Numbered from the stretch's first letter, positions 1 through 12,261 are shown. The stretch is DNA of 64,000 bases from Kosakonia oryzendophytica (GCF_900094925.1 NZ_FMAY01000003.1:186001-250000), one strand, 5' to 3'. Notes: generated by a model not told the origin, from the letters alone. A program made the numbers and translations.

Positions 1-1
1 C

Positions 2-223
2 GGCAACTATGCGCTGGAAGCAGGTTTAACGCCGTCGAAAGATGCGCTGGGACTGGAAAGCGCCAGCCACAACCCGTATGCCAATATTCTGGTCACCAAC
101 CCGCAACTGGCGAACGATCCACGCATCAAGGAGTTGGCGAAAGATCTGACCTCGCCGCAGGTGGCGGAGTTTATCCGTAAACAGTACAACGGCTCGGTCA
201 TCCCGGTCGCGCCGCAGTCATGA
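2..223 (+). CDS. MetQ-like substrate-binding lipoprotein, C-terminal fragment
   Basis: This is the last 73 codons of a gene that enters from the left edge, so its start and signal peptide are not visible. The readable end (about [19 protein letters not shown] to SVIPVAPQS) matches the C-terminal lobe of NlpA/MetQ-type binding proteins, including the NPYANILVT stretch before the final helices. Its stop codon overlaps the start of the ABC ATPase gene (ATGA), and the permease follows, so this is the binding protein of a metQ-metN-metI-type operon. Ligand unknown; it is probably a paralogue, because this locus is not where E. coli carries metNIQ. The family call rests on the tail plus operon context. 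Confidence 0.75.
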   Translation, partial: GNYALEAGLTPSKDALGLESASHNPYANILVTNPQLANDPRIKELAKDLTSPQVAEFIRKQYNGSVIPVAPQS

Positions 224-1011
224 TTGAGATTGAAGGGCTGAGTAAAATCTACGCCGGAGCTGGCCGACCGGCGTTAAAAGATGTGTCGTTAAGCGTGCCG
301 AAAGGGGCGATTTACGGCATCCTCGGGCGCAGCGGCGCGGGTAAAAGCACGCTGATCCGCTGTCTGAATCTGCTGGAGCGGCCCACGACGGGCCGCATTA
401 TTGTCAATGGCAGCGACATTACGCAACTGGATAAAGCCGGGCTGCGAGAGCACCGTCTGCGTACCGGCATGATTTTCCAGCACTTCAATTTACTGCATTC
501 ACGCACGGTAGCCGATAACGTCGCCGTGCCGCTGGAAATCGCTGGCGTACCGAAGGTGTTGCGCCAGGCTCGCGTTGACGAGTTGCTTTATCTCGTCGGT
601 CTGAGCGAAAAAGCACAGGCTTTTCCTTCTCAGCTCTCCGGGGGCCAGAAGCAGCGCGTTGGCATTGCCAGAGCGCTGGCCGCCAGACCGGATGTCCTGT
701 TGTGCGACGAAGCCACCAGTGCGTTAGATCCGGAAACTACCGCCTCAGTGTTGCAACTGCTTGCCGATATCAACCAACAGTTAAAACTGACCATTGTGCT
801 GATCACCCATGAGCTGGAGGTGGTGAAAACCCTTTGCGATCACGCCGCATTGCTGGAAAACGGCGAAGTGGTTGAAAGCGGGCGGATCGCCGATTTGCTG
901 ATCGCCCCCTGGTCGCGTCTGCGTCAGGCGTTATTGCATGATCCTCAGGCCGAGCGGGATTTCCTCGCCCGCCATGGTTTCGACGGGAGGCCATTATGCG
1001 TGGTCGCATGA
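220..1011 (+). CDS. MetN-like ABC transporter ATPase lacking the C-terminal regulatory domain
   Basis: ATP-binding subunit of a methionine-type importer, acting on the cytoplasmic face of the inner membrane with the MetI-like permease. Visible motifs are Walker [10 protein letters not shown] (residues 36-44), signature LSGGQKQR (138-145), Walker [12 protein letters not shown] (about 159-169) and the switch His in ITHE. At 263 residues it is about 80 shorter than E. coli MetN (343). The missing part corresponds to the C-terminal NIL domain, which binds methionine and inhibits transport from inside the cell. The reading frame ends normally, with no sign of frameshift. The start overlaps the upstream stop as ATGA, implying translational coupling, and the 3' end overlaps the permease by 16 bp. 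Substrate not determinable. Confidence 0.9.
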   Translation: MIEIEGLSKIYAGAGRPALKDVSLSVPKGAIYGILGRSGAGKSTLIRCLNLLERPTTGRIIVNGSDITQLDKAGLREHRLRTGMIFQHFNLLHSRTVADNVAVPLEIAGVPKVLRQARVDELLYLVGLSEKAQAFPSQLSGGQKQRVGIARALAARPDVLLCDEATSALDPETTASVLQLLADINQQLKLTIVLITHELEVVKTLCDHAALLENGEVVESGRIADLLIAPWSRLRQALLHDPQAERDFLARHGFDGRPLCVVA

Positions 1012-1667
1012 ACTGGGAAGATCTCTGGCCATTACTGGTCAACGGTACGCTGGAAACCCTCTATATGGTTGGTCTGGCGGCGTTTTTCACCATCCTGATC
1101 GGTCTGCCGGTCGGCGTTCTGTTGTTTATTTCCCGCAGCAATGGCCTGGCACCCATGCCAAAAGTGAATGCCATCCTGGGTGCGCTGATCAATATTGGTC
1201 GTTCGTTGCCGTTTATCGTACTGCTGATTGCCTTGATCCCTTTCACTCGTTTGCTGATCGGCACCACGCTTGGCAGCACCGCGGCGGTGGTTCCAGTGAC
1301 CATTGGCGCGTTTCCCTTTTTTGCCCGCCTGACAGAAAGCGCGCTGGATGAAGTCGATTACGGGCGGATAGAAGCCATTCTGTCGATGGGTGGCAATATC
1401 TGGCATGTGATCGGCAAAGCATTATTGCCAGAAGCCTTGCCGACATTGCTGGCGGCAATCACCTTAACCGTGGTGATGCTGATCGGCTTTACCTCGATGG
1501 CTGGGGTCATTGGCGGCGGCGGTCTGGGCGATCTGGCGATTCGCTATGGCTATCAGCGGTTTAACGATCAGGTGATGGCCGGAACGGTGATCATACTGGT
1601 TGCCATGGTGCAGGGGGTGCAAATGACCGGAGAGCGCCTGGTGCGCCGACTGGCGCACCGACGGTAA
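996..1667 (+). CDS. MetI-like ABC transporter permease
   Basis: Inner-membrane permease of the same operon, 223 residues (MetI of E. coli is 217). It opens with a hydrophobic helix after [13 protein letters not shown] and has about five transmembrane segments. The coupling-helix (EAA-type) region lies around [24 protein letters not shown], and the family motif [17 protein letters not shown] sits near the C-terminus. The ATG at 996 is preceded by GGGAGG five bases upstream, inside the end of the ATPase gene. An internal ATG four codons later is the alternative. It converges on the PTS gene with one base between stops and no visible terminator. Confidence 0.9.
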   Translation: MRGRMNWEDLWPLLVNGTLETLYMVGLAAFFTILIGLPVGVLLFISRSNGLAPMPKVNAILGALINIGRSLPFIVLLIALIPFTRLLIGTTLGSTAAVVPVTIGAFPFFARLTESALDEVDYGRIEAILSMGGNIWHVIGKALLPEALPTLLAAITLTVVMLIGFTSMAGVIGGGGLGDLAIRYGYQRFNDQVMAGTVIILVAMVQGVQMTGERLVRRLAHRR

Positions 1668-1668
1668 C

Positions 1669-3039
1669 TTAGACCTGCGTCTCTTTGCCCACCAGCAGGG
1701 TGGTAAGGATAAACGACAGCACCAGCGCTATCGCCACCCCGGAAACGGCAAAGATAAAATAGGGTCCAATGTAGGCGGGCAGGCTGAAAATGCTCGACAA
1801 AATATAGCCATACAACCGCACGCCAAAGAAAGCAATAAACGCAGAGGCGAGCGAGCTGGCGACAGTGGCGGCGATAAACGCTTTTTTGTAGCGCGTCAGT
1901 ACGCCAAACAGCGCCGGCTCGGTGATCCCCAACAGAGCAGAGATGGCTGCTGATAGCGTAATTGTTTTATCCTGGCGGTTTTTGCTCAAGCGCCAGATAG
2001 CAAACGTTGCACCAGCAATCGCCATATTGGCCATAAACATCATCGGCATCAGCATGTCGTAGCCGCGTTCGCTAAAATTTTGCAGCGCAATCGGTGTCAT
2101 TGCATGGTGCATGCCGGTGAGGATCGCCACCGGGCGGATCGCCCCAACAATTAACCCGGCAAAACTGGCGGAGACACCAAACAGCCCTTCGATAAACAGC
2201 GCCAGCCCTTTGCCCAGGTAAATGCCAATCGGACCAATCACTACCAGCGCAGCCAGCGCACCGAGAAACAGCGTTAGGGTGGGCGTAAAGACCGTTTTCA
2301 GCACATCCGGCATGATGCTATCGACCCAGCGATGAATATAACTGAGCGCCAGTATGGAAAAGATCACTGGGATCACGCTGGCCGAATAGTTAAACACCGA
2401 CACCGGAACGGCGCTCAGCAACCAGAACGCGCTTATTGCGCCGTCCTGATGCGCCGCCAGCGCTTTCGCGGCATCAATCAACGACGGGTACATCAGGCAA
2501 GCGGCAATCGCCGCGGCCAGATACTCGTTGGTTTTGAAGATCTTCGCTGCCGATACGGCCAGGAAAAAGGGCAGAAAATAGAAAACGCCGCTGGCGATCA
2601 AATCGATGATCACCACCGTATCGCTCTTCGCCGAAACCACTTTCAGCGCAATCAATCCGGCAAGCAGGCCTTTGATCATCCCGGCACCGGCAATCGCGGG
2701 CACAATCGGCCCGAACACGCCGGAAACAGTATCCATGAACATCGACACCAGGCTTTTACGGGCTTTCCCCTGCCCTGCCGCATGCTCCGGCGCTTTCCCC
2801 AGCATGGCGAGCAGTTGTTCGTACCAACTGTTCACTTTGGGGCCAATCACTATCTGGAACTGGTCGCTTTGCAACTGCGCACCCAGCACGCCTGGCAGTT
2901 TTTTGATTTCGCCCTGGTCCACTTTGTCATCGTCAATCAAGTCAAAGCGTAACCGCGTCATGCAGTGCCAGACGTTGTTGATATTATCTCGACCGCCAAC
3001 CAGGCGAATAATATTGCTGATGGCTTCTTGCGTCCCCAT
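1669..3039 (-). CDS. PTS beta-glucoside-family EIIBC component
   Basis: Sugar-specific phosphotransferase permease of the glucose/sucrose/beta-glucoside superfamily, 456 residues in the inner membrane. The N-terminal EIIB domain carries the phosphorylated cysteine in the typical setting HCMTRLRF (Cys26). A linker of about residues 80-100 leads to a multi-spanning EIIC domain with the family motif GITEPALFGV. No EIIA domain is fused and none is nearby, so the phosphate presumably comes from Crr (EIIA-Glc) or another EIIA. The ATG has CAGGAG six bases upstream. It diverges from the dehydratase gene. No phosphoglycosidase is adjacent, so the sugar cannot be named. Confidence 0.88.
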   Translation of the reverse strand: MGTQEAISNIIRLVGGRDNINNVWHCMTRLRFDLIDDDKVDQGEIKKLPGVLGAQLQSDQFQIVIGPKVNSWYEQLLAMLGKAPEHAAGQGKARKSLVSMFMDTVSGVFGPIVPAIAGAGMIKGLLAGLIALKVVSAKSDTVVIIDLIASGVFYFLPFFLAVSAAKIFKTNEYLAAAIAACLMYPSLIDAAKALAAHQDGAISAFWLLSAVPVSVFNYSASVIPVIFSILALSYIHRWVDSIMPDVLKTVFTPTLTLFLGALAALVVIGPIGIYLGKGLALFIEGLFGVSASFAGLIVGAIRPVAILTGMHHAMTPIALQNFSERGYDMLMPMMFMANMAIAGATFAIWRLSKNRQDKTITLSAAISALLGITEPALFGVLTRYKKAFIAATVASSLASAFIAFFGVRLYGYILSSIFSLPAYIGPYFIFAVSGVAIALVLSFILTTLLVGKETQV

Positions 3040-3172
3040 AAAAACTCCTGCCGGAATGTTGTCGTTTTAGTCATTGCTCTAAAGGGTAGAGAAAGCCACA
3101 TCGCAAAACAAACCAATAAAATATGAACCCCATCACAATTAACCATACATAAGGCAATAAAAACGTTCAATA

Positions 3173-3184
3173 ACCATAATTGGT
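3173..3184. promoter_or_regulatory. candidate operator in the PTS/dehydratase divergent region
   Basis: The 276-bp divergent spacer (3040-3315) is very AT-rich and holds a short inverted repeat, ACCA-N4-TGGT, close to an AACC...GGTT outer pair. Its central position suits a site for the GntR protein encoded two genes away, but no -10/-35 pair could be assigned with confidence. This is inference from position and symmetry only. Confidence 0.25.
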
Positions 3185-3315
3185 ACGGTTTTTAATTAAT
3201 AAAAGAATAAATAACAGACCAAAAAATTTATTCCACAAAGTGGTTTACCTTTCCGCAAAATTAGGGCGAAGATAATAGTGTTCAGTCGCTTATTTCACGC
3301 AATAAAGGAGATCCC

Positions 3316-4515
3316 GTGACGCCAACGCTTATTGAAAATATCGAATGTTTTATTACGCGTCCCGACCGCCATAATCTGGTAACGGTACGGGTCACAACCG
3401 ATAAAGGCGTGACGGGGCACGGCTGTGCAACCTTCCAGCAGCGCCCGCTGGCGGTCAAAACGTTGGTTGATGAGTACCTGAAGCCGTTGCTTATCGGACG
3501 TGACGCCAACCACATTGAAGACCTGTGGCAAATGATGAACGTCAACGCTTACTGGCGTAATGGCCCCATCATGAATAACGCCATCTCCGGCGTGGATATG
3601 GCGTTATGGGATATCAAAGGCCAACTGGCGGGTATGCCGCTCTATCAATTGCTGGGGGGAAAATCCCGCGATGCCATCGCTGCTTATAGTCATGCCAGCG
3701 GCGAAACGCTGGAGGCATTGTTTGCTTCGGTGGATACGCTGATCTCACAAGGTTATCGCCATATCCGCTGCCAGCTCGGTTTTTACGGCGGTACGCCTGC
3801 GAAAATGCATACACCGGAAAACCCGGCCTCCGGCGCGTATTACGATCAGCAGGAATATATGACCAACACCGTCGCCATGTTTAAAGCGCTGCGCGAAAAA
3901 TATGGCTATCACCTGCACATTCTGCACGATGTTCATGAACGGCTGTTCCCACAGCAAGCGGTGCAACTGGCGAAGCAACTGGAGCCCTGGCAACCCTATT
4001 TTATTGAAGATATTTTGCCTCCCGCGCAAAGCGCATGGCTGGATCAGGTGCGCCAGCACAGCACTGTACCGCTGGCGATGGGGGAGCTCTTTAATAACCC
4101 GGCTGAGTGGCACGATCTGATTGTGAATCGCCGCATCGATTTTATCCGCTGCCATATTTCACAGATTGGCGGCATCACCCCAGCCGTTAAACTGGCCATC
4201 CTTTGCCAGGCCTTCGGCGTACGCCTGGCGTGGCATGGTCCGGGCGATATGACACCCATTGGCGTGGCGGTGAATACACATCTCAATATTCATCTGCATA
4301 ATGCGGCAATTCAGGAGTTTATCCCCCGCTCTGCCAGCACCGACGACGTTTTCCCCGGCGCGCCAGTGGTAAAAGATGGCTTTGTTTACGCCACGGAAAC
4401 AGCGGGTATCGGCGTGGGCTTTAATGAAGAACGCGCACGCGCATTTCCGGGCTGTTATCGTCCGCATGAGTGGACGCAAAGCCGGATCGCCGATGGCGCG
4501 ATCCACACGCCCTAG
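3316..4515 (+). CDS. enolase-superfamily mannonate/galactonate dehydratase-like protein
   Basis: Sugar-acid dehydratase-type enzyme (399 residues) of the RspA/ManD branch of the mandelate racemase subgroup. Probable Mg2+ ligands are Asp205 (LHDVHERL), Glu231 (FIEDILP) and Glu257 (AMGELFN). His207 and His308 ([11 protein letters not shown]) occupy catalytic-type positions, and the IQE end motif (Glu334) is present. The start is GTG with AAGGAG five bases upstream. The family splits into efficient mannonate dehydratases, weak gluconate/mannonate dehydratases and inactive or regulatory members such as RspA, and sequence reading does not separate these. It ends convergently with, and overlaps by four bases, the GntR gene, which may control it together with the PTS gene. 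No aldolase or kinase is adjacent. Confidence 0.87.
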   Translation: MTPTLIENIECFITRPDRHNLVTVRVTTDKGVTGHGCATFQQRPLAVKTLVDEYLKPLLIGRDANHIEDLWQMMNVNAYWRNGPIMNNAISGVDMALWDIKGQLAGMPLYQLLGGKSRDAIAAYSHASGETLEALFASVDTLISQGYRHIRCQLGFYGGTPAKMHTPENPASGAYYDQQEYMTNTVAMFKALREKYGYHLHILHDVHERLFPQQAVQLAKQLEPWQPYFIEDILPPAQSAWLDQVRQHSTVPLAMGELFNNPAEWHDLIVNRRIDFIRCHISQIGGITPAVKLAILCQAFGVRLAWHGPGDMTPIGVAVNTHLNIHLHNAAIQEFIPRSASTDDVFPGAPVVKDGFVYATETAGIGVGFNEERARAFPGCYRPHEWTQSRIADGAIHTP

Positions 4516-5234
4516 CGTTCCCCACCGCCCTGGCGGAAGGTCAGATTTTCACGGTTATGAGGAATAACGTACGTGCAGGTGTAGTTGATATCGATAATGT
4601 CGCTGATTTCGTACACCTGCCCGCCTTCAAGAATACCGCGGTTATTGATGTGCATCGCCGGGCTGCCTTTCTTACACCCTAATAGCGCCGCCTGTTCACG
4701 GCTCACGCTTACCGCGCGGTACGTGGTCAGCAGGTGAGAAATGCGATAGCCCTTACTGAGCACATACTGCTGTAGCGAGCGCTCAATCACTTGCTGATTC
4801 AGATCGGTGAAATCCCGTACCGGCATGCTGGATATTTCAATTTGCACCGCCACGTCATCCACAAAACGCAGGCGGCAAAACTGCCAGATAAAGCTCTCTT
4901 CAGTCAGACCAAAGATTTGTTGTTCATCGCGGCTCGGACGTTTTTTATGCAGGCTAATCATGCGGAATCGGATTTGATCAAAACGCTTTTCGGTGATCGA
5001 GTTGTACACCATCGGGTTATTGCGCGCCTTCTCGTTTATCCAGATACCGGACCCCTGCACGATGCGGACAACACCGATACTGGCCAGTTTTTCCATCGCC
5101 TGACGGATGGTAAAACGCGATACGCCATACTCCTGCGCCAGTTGTCTTTCCGGAGGCAATTTGCGCGGTCCTGGTTCGCTGATTTGATAAATTTTGCTTA
5201 GCAAATCCTGCGTCACGAAATCTTTTTTCTTCAT
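4512..5234 (-). CDS. GntR-family (HutC/UTRA-type) transcriptional regulator
   Basis: Repressor-type DNA-binding protein, 240 residues from the chosen start. The N-terminal winged helix is typical ([20 protein letters not shown] about residues 29-48, then GSGIWI of the wing). The C-terminal UTRA effector fold ends in [17 protein letters not shown] chose the ATG at 5234 (MKKKDFVTQ) because an AGGA lies at about the right distance and the protein then begins like the family; an in-frame ATG eight codons earlier exists. It neighbours the sugar-acid dehydratase and PTS genes, which are its most likely targets, and diverges from pdeB. The effector is probably a phosphorylated sugar or sugar acid (inference). 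Confidence 0.88.
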   Translation of the reverse strand: MKKKDFVTQDLLSKIYQISEPGPRKLPPERQLAQEYGVSRFTIRQAMEKLASIGVVRIVQGSGIWINEKARNNPMVYNSITEKRFDQIRFRMISLHKKRPSRDEQQIFGLTEESFIWQFCRLRFVDDVAVQIEISSMPVRDFTDLNQQVIERSLQQYVLSKGYRISHLLTTYRAVSVSREQAALLGCKKGSPAMHINNRGILEGGQVYEISDIIDINYTCTYVIPHNRENLTFRQGGGER

Positions 5235-5333
5235 CCATCCGATCCTGAAAGAAAACAATCACTGCGGCGTGTTATAACATCAGCAAGTTAAAGATACTCT
5301 ACGTTTATCAGTATCAAAGAGGGATTTTTGGTG

Positions 5334-6893
5334 ATGACGAACCGACGATTGGTGAGTCTTATTACAGGCGTGCTGGTGCTCGCCTTTTTTCTGCCTGTGG
5401 CGCTGAGCATCTGGTTCACGCACCGTCAGGCTGAAGAAACGTTTATGAATGAGCTGGACACTTACTCAGAACTGGCAGATATGCGCACCCAGCGCGTCGT
5501 CAATCAGAGTAAGGACGCGCTCCGGCAGCTGGAAAGCTACAAGGGCGAGCGCTGCACCCCAGCGCATCTGCTGGCGATGCGTCGCATCTCCTGGTCCTGG
5601 CGCTATGTACGGGAAGTCATCTTCATGAACGGGCTGCAACCCGAGTGCTCATCGATGGAGATAGACAGCCACGTTCCGCCGTTTCCGCAGCCAGAAAAAA
5701 TCACCGACGACGGCTTTCGCGCCTGGCTTACGCGTCATAACGATTTGGGTTTGTCGCAATATATGATTGCCATTGGCACCGACCATTATGTAGTGATGAC
5801 CGACCCGCTGTCGTTTATTGACGTGCTCTCTTTTGGCTCCTGGCCGGTGAATGTGGCGTTGATCAGCACGAAAACGCACCAGATCATCGCAGGCAGTTCA
5901 ACGCTGGATCCGCAAGTACTGACGCAAATCACCCCGGATGGACCAAAGAAAATGCAAGTCGATGGATCGGCTTACGCCATACTGCGAGATGCGGATATGG
6001 GACTGGCGATTGTCACCTGGGCATCGCTTGCTCCGCTGGCGCAAAACTGGCATCGGTTGCTGGTGATCTGGCTGCCCTTTGGTTTACTGATGAGCATGCT
6101 GATTGCGCTGCTATTGCTGCGGATACTGCGCCGATTGCAATCGCCAAAATATCAGTTGCAGGATGCCATCCGCAGCCGTGAAATCAGCATGGTTTATCAA
6201 CCGATTGTCGCGCTGAACAGCGGGCGAATCGTTGGCGCAGAAGCCCTGGCGCGCTGGCGACAACAGGACGGAAATCTGCTCGCGCCGGATATCTTCATCC
6301 CGCTGGCAGTCAGCAGCGGTTTGATGCCGCAACTCACACAACTGATTATCGAAACGGTGTTTAACAATCTGGGGCGCTGGTTGCAGCAACACCCCCAACA
6401 GCATGTCTCGATAAATCTCGAACCCTCCGATTTGCTGGATCCTGCCCTTCCGGCACTGCTGGCGCACCAGCTCGAACGGTGGCAACTTTCCCCGGCCCAG
6501 GTGGCGTTTGAACTGACCGAACGCGGCTTTGCTGACCCGGCCGTGAGCAACCCGGCGATACAGCGATTACGCCAGGCGGGACACGCCATTTACATTGATG
6601 ATTTTGGCACCGGCTACTCGAGCCTCAGCTATCTGCAAAACCTGGATGTCGATATCATCAAAATCGACAAGTCCTTTGTGGATGCGCTGGAGTACAAAAC
6701 CGTGGCACCGCATATCATCGAGATGGCAAAAGCGTTGAGGCTGGCGATGGTCGCCGAAGGGATTGAAACCGAAGGCCAGTTGCAGTGGCTCACGGAGTAT
6801 GGCGTGGAATATGGTCAGGGATGGTTGTACAGCAAAGCGCTACCGACCGAAGAATTTATCCACTGGGCGGAAAATAATCTGCTGTCCTGCTGA
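5334..6893 (+). CDS. pdeB: PdeB-like cyclic-di-GMP phosphodiesterase (CSS motif plus EAL)
   Basis: Membrane c-di-GMP phosphodiesterase that hydrolyses c-di-GMP to pGpG. Layout: N-terminal membrane helix (about 8-28), a periplasmic CSS-motif domain with the signature ECSSME, a second helix near LLVIWLPFGLLMSMLIALLLLR (quoted here only as the approximate segment), then a C-terminal EAL domain. The EAL motif reads GAEALARW. Metal and catalytic segments NLEPSD, ELTERGF, DDFGTGYSSL, KIDKSFV and AEGIE are all intact, so it should be active. Length is close to E. coli PdeB/YlaB, and the neighbour ybaA is shared with E. coli. I prefer the ATG at 5334 (MTNRRLVSL) after GAGGGA; TTG 5328 and GTG 5331 are in frame. 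Confidence 0.92.
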   Translation: MTNRRLVSLITGVLVLAFFLPVALSIWFTHRQAEETFMNELDTYSELADMRTQRVVNQSKDALRQLESYKGERCTPAHLLAMRRISWSWRYVREVIFMNGLQPECSSMEIDSHVPPFPQPEKITDDGFRAWLTRHNDLGLSQYMIAIGTDHYVVMTDPLSFIDVLSFGSWPVNVALISTKTHQIIAGSSTLDPQVLTQITPDGPKKMQVDGSAYAILRDADMGLAIVTWASLAPLAQNWHRLLVIWLPFGLLMSMLIALLLLRILRRLQSPKYQLQDAIRSREISMVYQPIVALNSGRIVGAEALARWRQQDGNLLAPDIFIPLAVSSGLMPQLTQLIIETVFNNLGRWLQQHPQQHVSINLEPSDLLDPALPALLAHQLERWQLSPAQVAFELTERGFADPAVSNPAIQRLRQAGHAIYIDDFGTGYSSLSYLQNLDVDIIKIDKSFVDALEYKTVAPHIIEMAKALRLAMVAEGIETEGQLQWLTEYGVEYGQGWLYSKALPTEEFIHWAENNLLSC

Positions 6894-6900
6894 GTTTGCT

Positions 6901-6912
6901 ACTGTTAACAGT
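6901..6912. repeat. 12-bp perfect palindrome between pdeB and the flavin reductase gene
   Basis: ACTGTTAACAGT is perfectly self-complementary and sits eight bases after the pdeB stop and just ahead of the Shine-Dalgarno of the next gene. It could be an operator for that gene, but no regulator is suggested. It is too short to be an intrinsic terminator and has no T-run. Confidence 0.3.
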
Positions 6913-6936
6913 GGTTAAACACGCGGAGGAAGCATG

Positions 6937-7482
6937 ATGAAAAAGCAATCCTGGCCGCTGCATGATGTCCGGCACTGGCTGGAACCCGGCCCGGTGGTGC
7001 TCTTAAGCAGCCACTGGCAAGGGCGAAACAATATAATGACTTTAGGTTGGCACACGATTCTGGAGTTCTCACCGTCGTTAGTCGGCTGCATGATTTCGGC
7101 GGGCAACGCCAGCTTTGAGCGCATCCGACAGAGCGGCGAATGTGTGATAAACCTTCCGGATGCGCAGATGATCGACACCGTAGCCCGTATCGGTAATTGC
7201 ACCGGCGATGAAGTCGATAAGTTTGCCGAATTTGGCCTGACGGCAGAACAGAGCGAAAAGGTCAGCGCGCCGTCCATTGGCGAGTGTTACGGCCAGTTTG
7301 AATGCCGCCTCTACGATGACGCCATGGTGGATAACTATAATTTTTTCATTTTTGAAGTGGTCGCCGCACGGGTTAACCCCCAGCCCCAATGGCCACAAAC
7401 GCTGCATTATGTGGGCGGGGGCGTATTCCGTACCGATGGTGAGGTGATGGAACGCAAAGCGCTGTTCACCAAAGTGTCCTGA
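6937..7482 (+). CDS. flavin reductase-like (flavoredoxin family) FMN-binding protein
   Basis: Small flavin-binding split-barrel protein, about 181 residues. The recognisable family features are the early PGPVVLLSS strand, NIMTLGWHTILEFSPSLVGCMIS, then an ECVINLP segment, followed by GNCTGDEVDKF and a C-terminal YVGGGVFRTDGE. Members bind FMN non-covalently and act as NAD(P)H-flavin reductases or electron carriers; the actual partner is not visible here. GGAGGA precedes two consecutive ATGs (6934 and 6937), and the second has the better spacing. It follows pdeB in the same direction after 43 bases and converges on ybaA with only eight bases between. This gene is absent between pdeB and ybaA in E. 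coli K-12. Confidence 0.82.
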   Translation: MKKQSWPLHDVRHWLEPGPVVLLSSHWQGRNNIMTLGWHTILEFSPSLVGCMISAGNASFERIRQSGECVINLPDAQMIDTVARIGNCTGDEVDKFAEFGLTAEQSEKVSAPSIGECYGQFECRLYDDAMVDNYNFFIFEVVAARVNPQPQWPQTLHYVGGGVFRTDGEVMERKALFTKVS

Positions 7483-7490
7483 GGGCCAGC

Positions 7491-7844
7491 TCACTCATCA
7501 AGAATGGGGACAAAGCCGCCGTAGATCATACGCTTACCATCAAATGGCATCTCCTCACCCAGTTCACGCATTCTGGGATCGGTCATGATTTTCTGGTTTG
7601 CCGCATCGCGCACGGCTTTTGACGGGTATTCGATCCAACTGAAGACCACCTCTTCGTGGTCTTCCGCTTTTACCGCCATGCGAAAATCAGTGATATTCCC
7701 GGCAGGCACATCTTCCGCCCAACACTCCACAATACGCGTGGCACCAAACTCCTTAAATAACGGTGCCGCCTTCGCTGCCAGTTGGCGGTACGCGTCTTTT
7801 CTGTCCGCCGGAACCGCAACCACAAAACCATCGACATACTTCAT
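7491..7844 (-). CDS. ybaA: YbaA, DUF1428 family protein
   Basis: Small cytoplasmic protein of 117 residues, nearly identical in pattern to E. coli YbaA: it starts MKYVDGFVVAVPADRKDAY, contains GATRIVECWAEDVPAG and FSWIEYPSKAVRDAAN, and ends KRMIYGGFVPILDE. It belongs to the ferredoxin-like dimeric alpha/beta-barrel DUF1428 family, and no reaction is established. It lies immediately downstream of lacZ in the same direction (60 bases), so lac transcription could read into it unless the hairpin between them stops it. In E. coli ybaA sits next to ffs; here about 15 kb of accessory genes separate them. Confidence 0.93.
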   Translation of the reverse strand: MKYVDGFVVAVPADRKDAYRQLAAKAAPLFKEFGATRIVECWAEDVPAGNITDFRMAVKAEDHEEVVFSWIEYPSKAVRDAANQKIMTDPRMRELGEEMPFDGKRMIYGGFVPILDE

Positions 7845-7868
7845 GCGTCAGCCCCCGAAGTGACTGCA

Positions 7869-7887
7869 CGGCAGGAGGGTCCTGCCG
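7869..7887. repeat. REP-like hairpin between ybaA and lacZ
   Basis: CGGCAGGA-GGG-TCCTGCCG is a perfect 8-bp stem with a 3-base loop. The adjoining bases to about 7903 on the minus strand read CTTATCGGGCCTGATGCGGC, resembling the REP/BIME sequences common between enterobacterial genes. No T-run follows in either direction, so it is better read as a REP-type element that may stabilise the lacZ message 3' end than as a classic terminator. Confidence 0.5.
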
Positions 7888-7904
7888 CATCAGGCCCGAT
7901 AAGT

Positions 7905-11010
<3,106 letters not shown>

Positions 11011-11040
11011 TAGATTACAATGACGCACTTTTCACCCCAG

Positions 11041-11078
11041 GTAAAGCCATGGATCCGCCGAAAGCGAATGCGATCACA
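11041..11078 (-). promoter_or_regulatory. lac promoter: CRP site and -35 element
   Basis: A CRP-type site, TGTGA-N6-TCGCT, occupies 11063-11078 on the minus strand. Exactly 33 bases from its first base is the -35-like TTTACC (about 11041-11046), the same spacing as TGTGA to TTTACA in E. coli lac. The -10 is less clear: TGTAAT lies 20 bases after the -35 and CATTGT 17 bases after. The conserved spacing supports cAMP-CRP activation; -10 assignment is uncertain. Confidence 0.7.
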
Positions 11079-11084
11079 TAAGCG

Positions 11085-12164
11085 TTAGCGACGATCCAAA
11101 AGTACCGCCAGTTGCGCCAGCTCATGTAAGCGCCGGGCCAGCGCTTCACCGCTGACCTCCTGCGTTTGCGCCGGTGCGGTGGACAAACGTTCAATCAGCG
11201 TCACGGGCAAACAGATCTGGCTTACTGCGTCCTGCTCAGAAGCGTTAAGCAGCCAGTCAACGCTCCGCTCACCTGCCTCTTTAAACGCCTGCCGTACGGT
11301 GGTTAGCGGCGGAGAAAACCACGCGCTGTCGGCGGTGTCATCGTACCCCACCACCGAAATCTGCCCGGTTACAGCGATTCCTTTTTCTGCACAGGCGCGC
11401 ATCACACCAAGGGCCATCTGATCGTTCGCGACCAGAATGGCCTGCGGGGGCTGCGCAGCGCCGCTGAGCAGACCATGCGCTTTTTCATAGCCGGACGCCG
11501 CGCTCCAGTCGCCACAAGCACTGGCGCACGGGGTCAGGTTCGCGTCTGCCAGCGCGTCTACCCAACCGGTAAAACGCGCCCGCGCGGAGACCGAGGTTTC
11601 CGGCCCACCCAACAGTGCAATACGGCGATGCCCTAGCGCCAAGAGATGCTCAACGCCAAGACGCGCACCCTGCCTGGCATCGAACACCAGACTATTAACC
11701 CCCGCCGTCTCACCCACATCGAGGAACAGCACGGGCGTGGGATGCACCTGTGCCGCCAGTTGTTGCGCCAATGCATCATCCAACGGCACATTGATCAGCA
11801 CCCCTTCCACGCGCTGCGCCAGTAACTCTTGCAATGCTGCCACGCAACTGGCGGCGTCGTGCTGTTCAAGCATGGAGATAATCACGCTGGCGGAGGCCTG
11901 CCCGGCGCGGGATTTAACGGCAGACGCGATTTGCGAAGGAGCATGCAACGCCAAATCGGTCGTCAGCAATCCCAACGTTTTACTGCGTTTGCCAGCCAGT
12001 TGCTGTGCGCCACGATTAGGAACGTAATGCAGCTCCGCCATGGCCGCCAGCACCTTCTCACGGGTTCGCGCAGAGACATGCGCAGCATCGTTGATCACAC
12101 GGGAAACGGTCTGATAAGAGACTCCCGCTAAACTCGCGACATCGTAAAGGGTGATAGTTTTCAT
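11085..12164 (-). CDS. lacI: lac repressor LacI
   Basis: Tetrameric-type repressor of the lacZ promoter, 359 residues from the ATG of MKTITLYDVASLAGVSYQ, the position matching E. coli LacI (MKPVTLYDVAEYAGVSYQ). The helix-turn-helix (about 6-25) keeps the recognition-helix residues YQTVSR, and the hinge helix reads NRGAQQLAGK. A periplasmic-binding-protein-like sugar-binding core follows, and the C-terminus has a leucine-rich tail (LHELAQLAVLLDR) like the tetramerisation helix. AGGAAG precedes the chosen start; six upstream in-frame codons are ignored. It is transcribed toward lacZ with a 105-bp gap containing the operator and CRP site. Confidence 0.95.
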   Translation of the reverse strand: MKTITLYDVASLAGVSYQTVSRVINDAAHVSARTREKVLAAMAELHYVPNRGAQQLAGKRSKTLGLLTTDLALHAPSQIASAVKSRAGQASASVIISMLEQHDAASCVAALQELLAQRVEGVLINVPLDDALAQQLAAQVHPTPVLFLDVGETAGVNSLVFDARQGARLGVEHLLALGHRRIALLGGPETSVSARARFTGWVDALADANLTPCASACGDWSAASGYEKAHGLLSGAAQPPQAILVANDQMALGVMRACAEKGIAVTGQISVVGYDDTADSAWFSPPLTTVRQAFKEAGERSVDWLLNASEQDAVSQICLPVTLIERLSTAPAQTQEVSGEALARRLHELAQLAVLLDRR

Positions 12165-12261
12165 GATGCTTCCTGGCTGCAAACAATTTGCGCCAGTATA
12201 CCCGTTTTACCGGATAGCGCCTGTGAGAGCGGTCAGGGTGAATACATTACAGGAGGAAATA

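Noticed and set aside
2332-2952. A 206-codon open frame opposite the PTS gene
   Set aside because: It is a shadow of the EIIBC gene, with low-complexity His/Gln/Arg composition.
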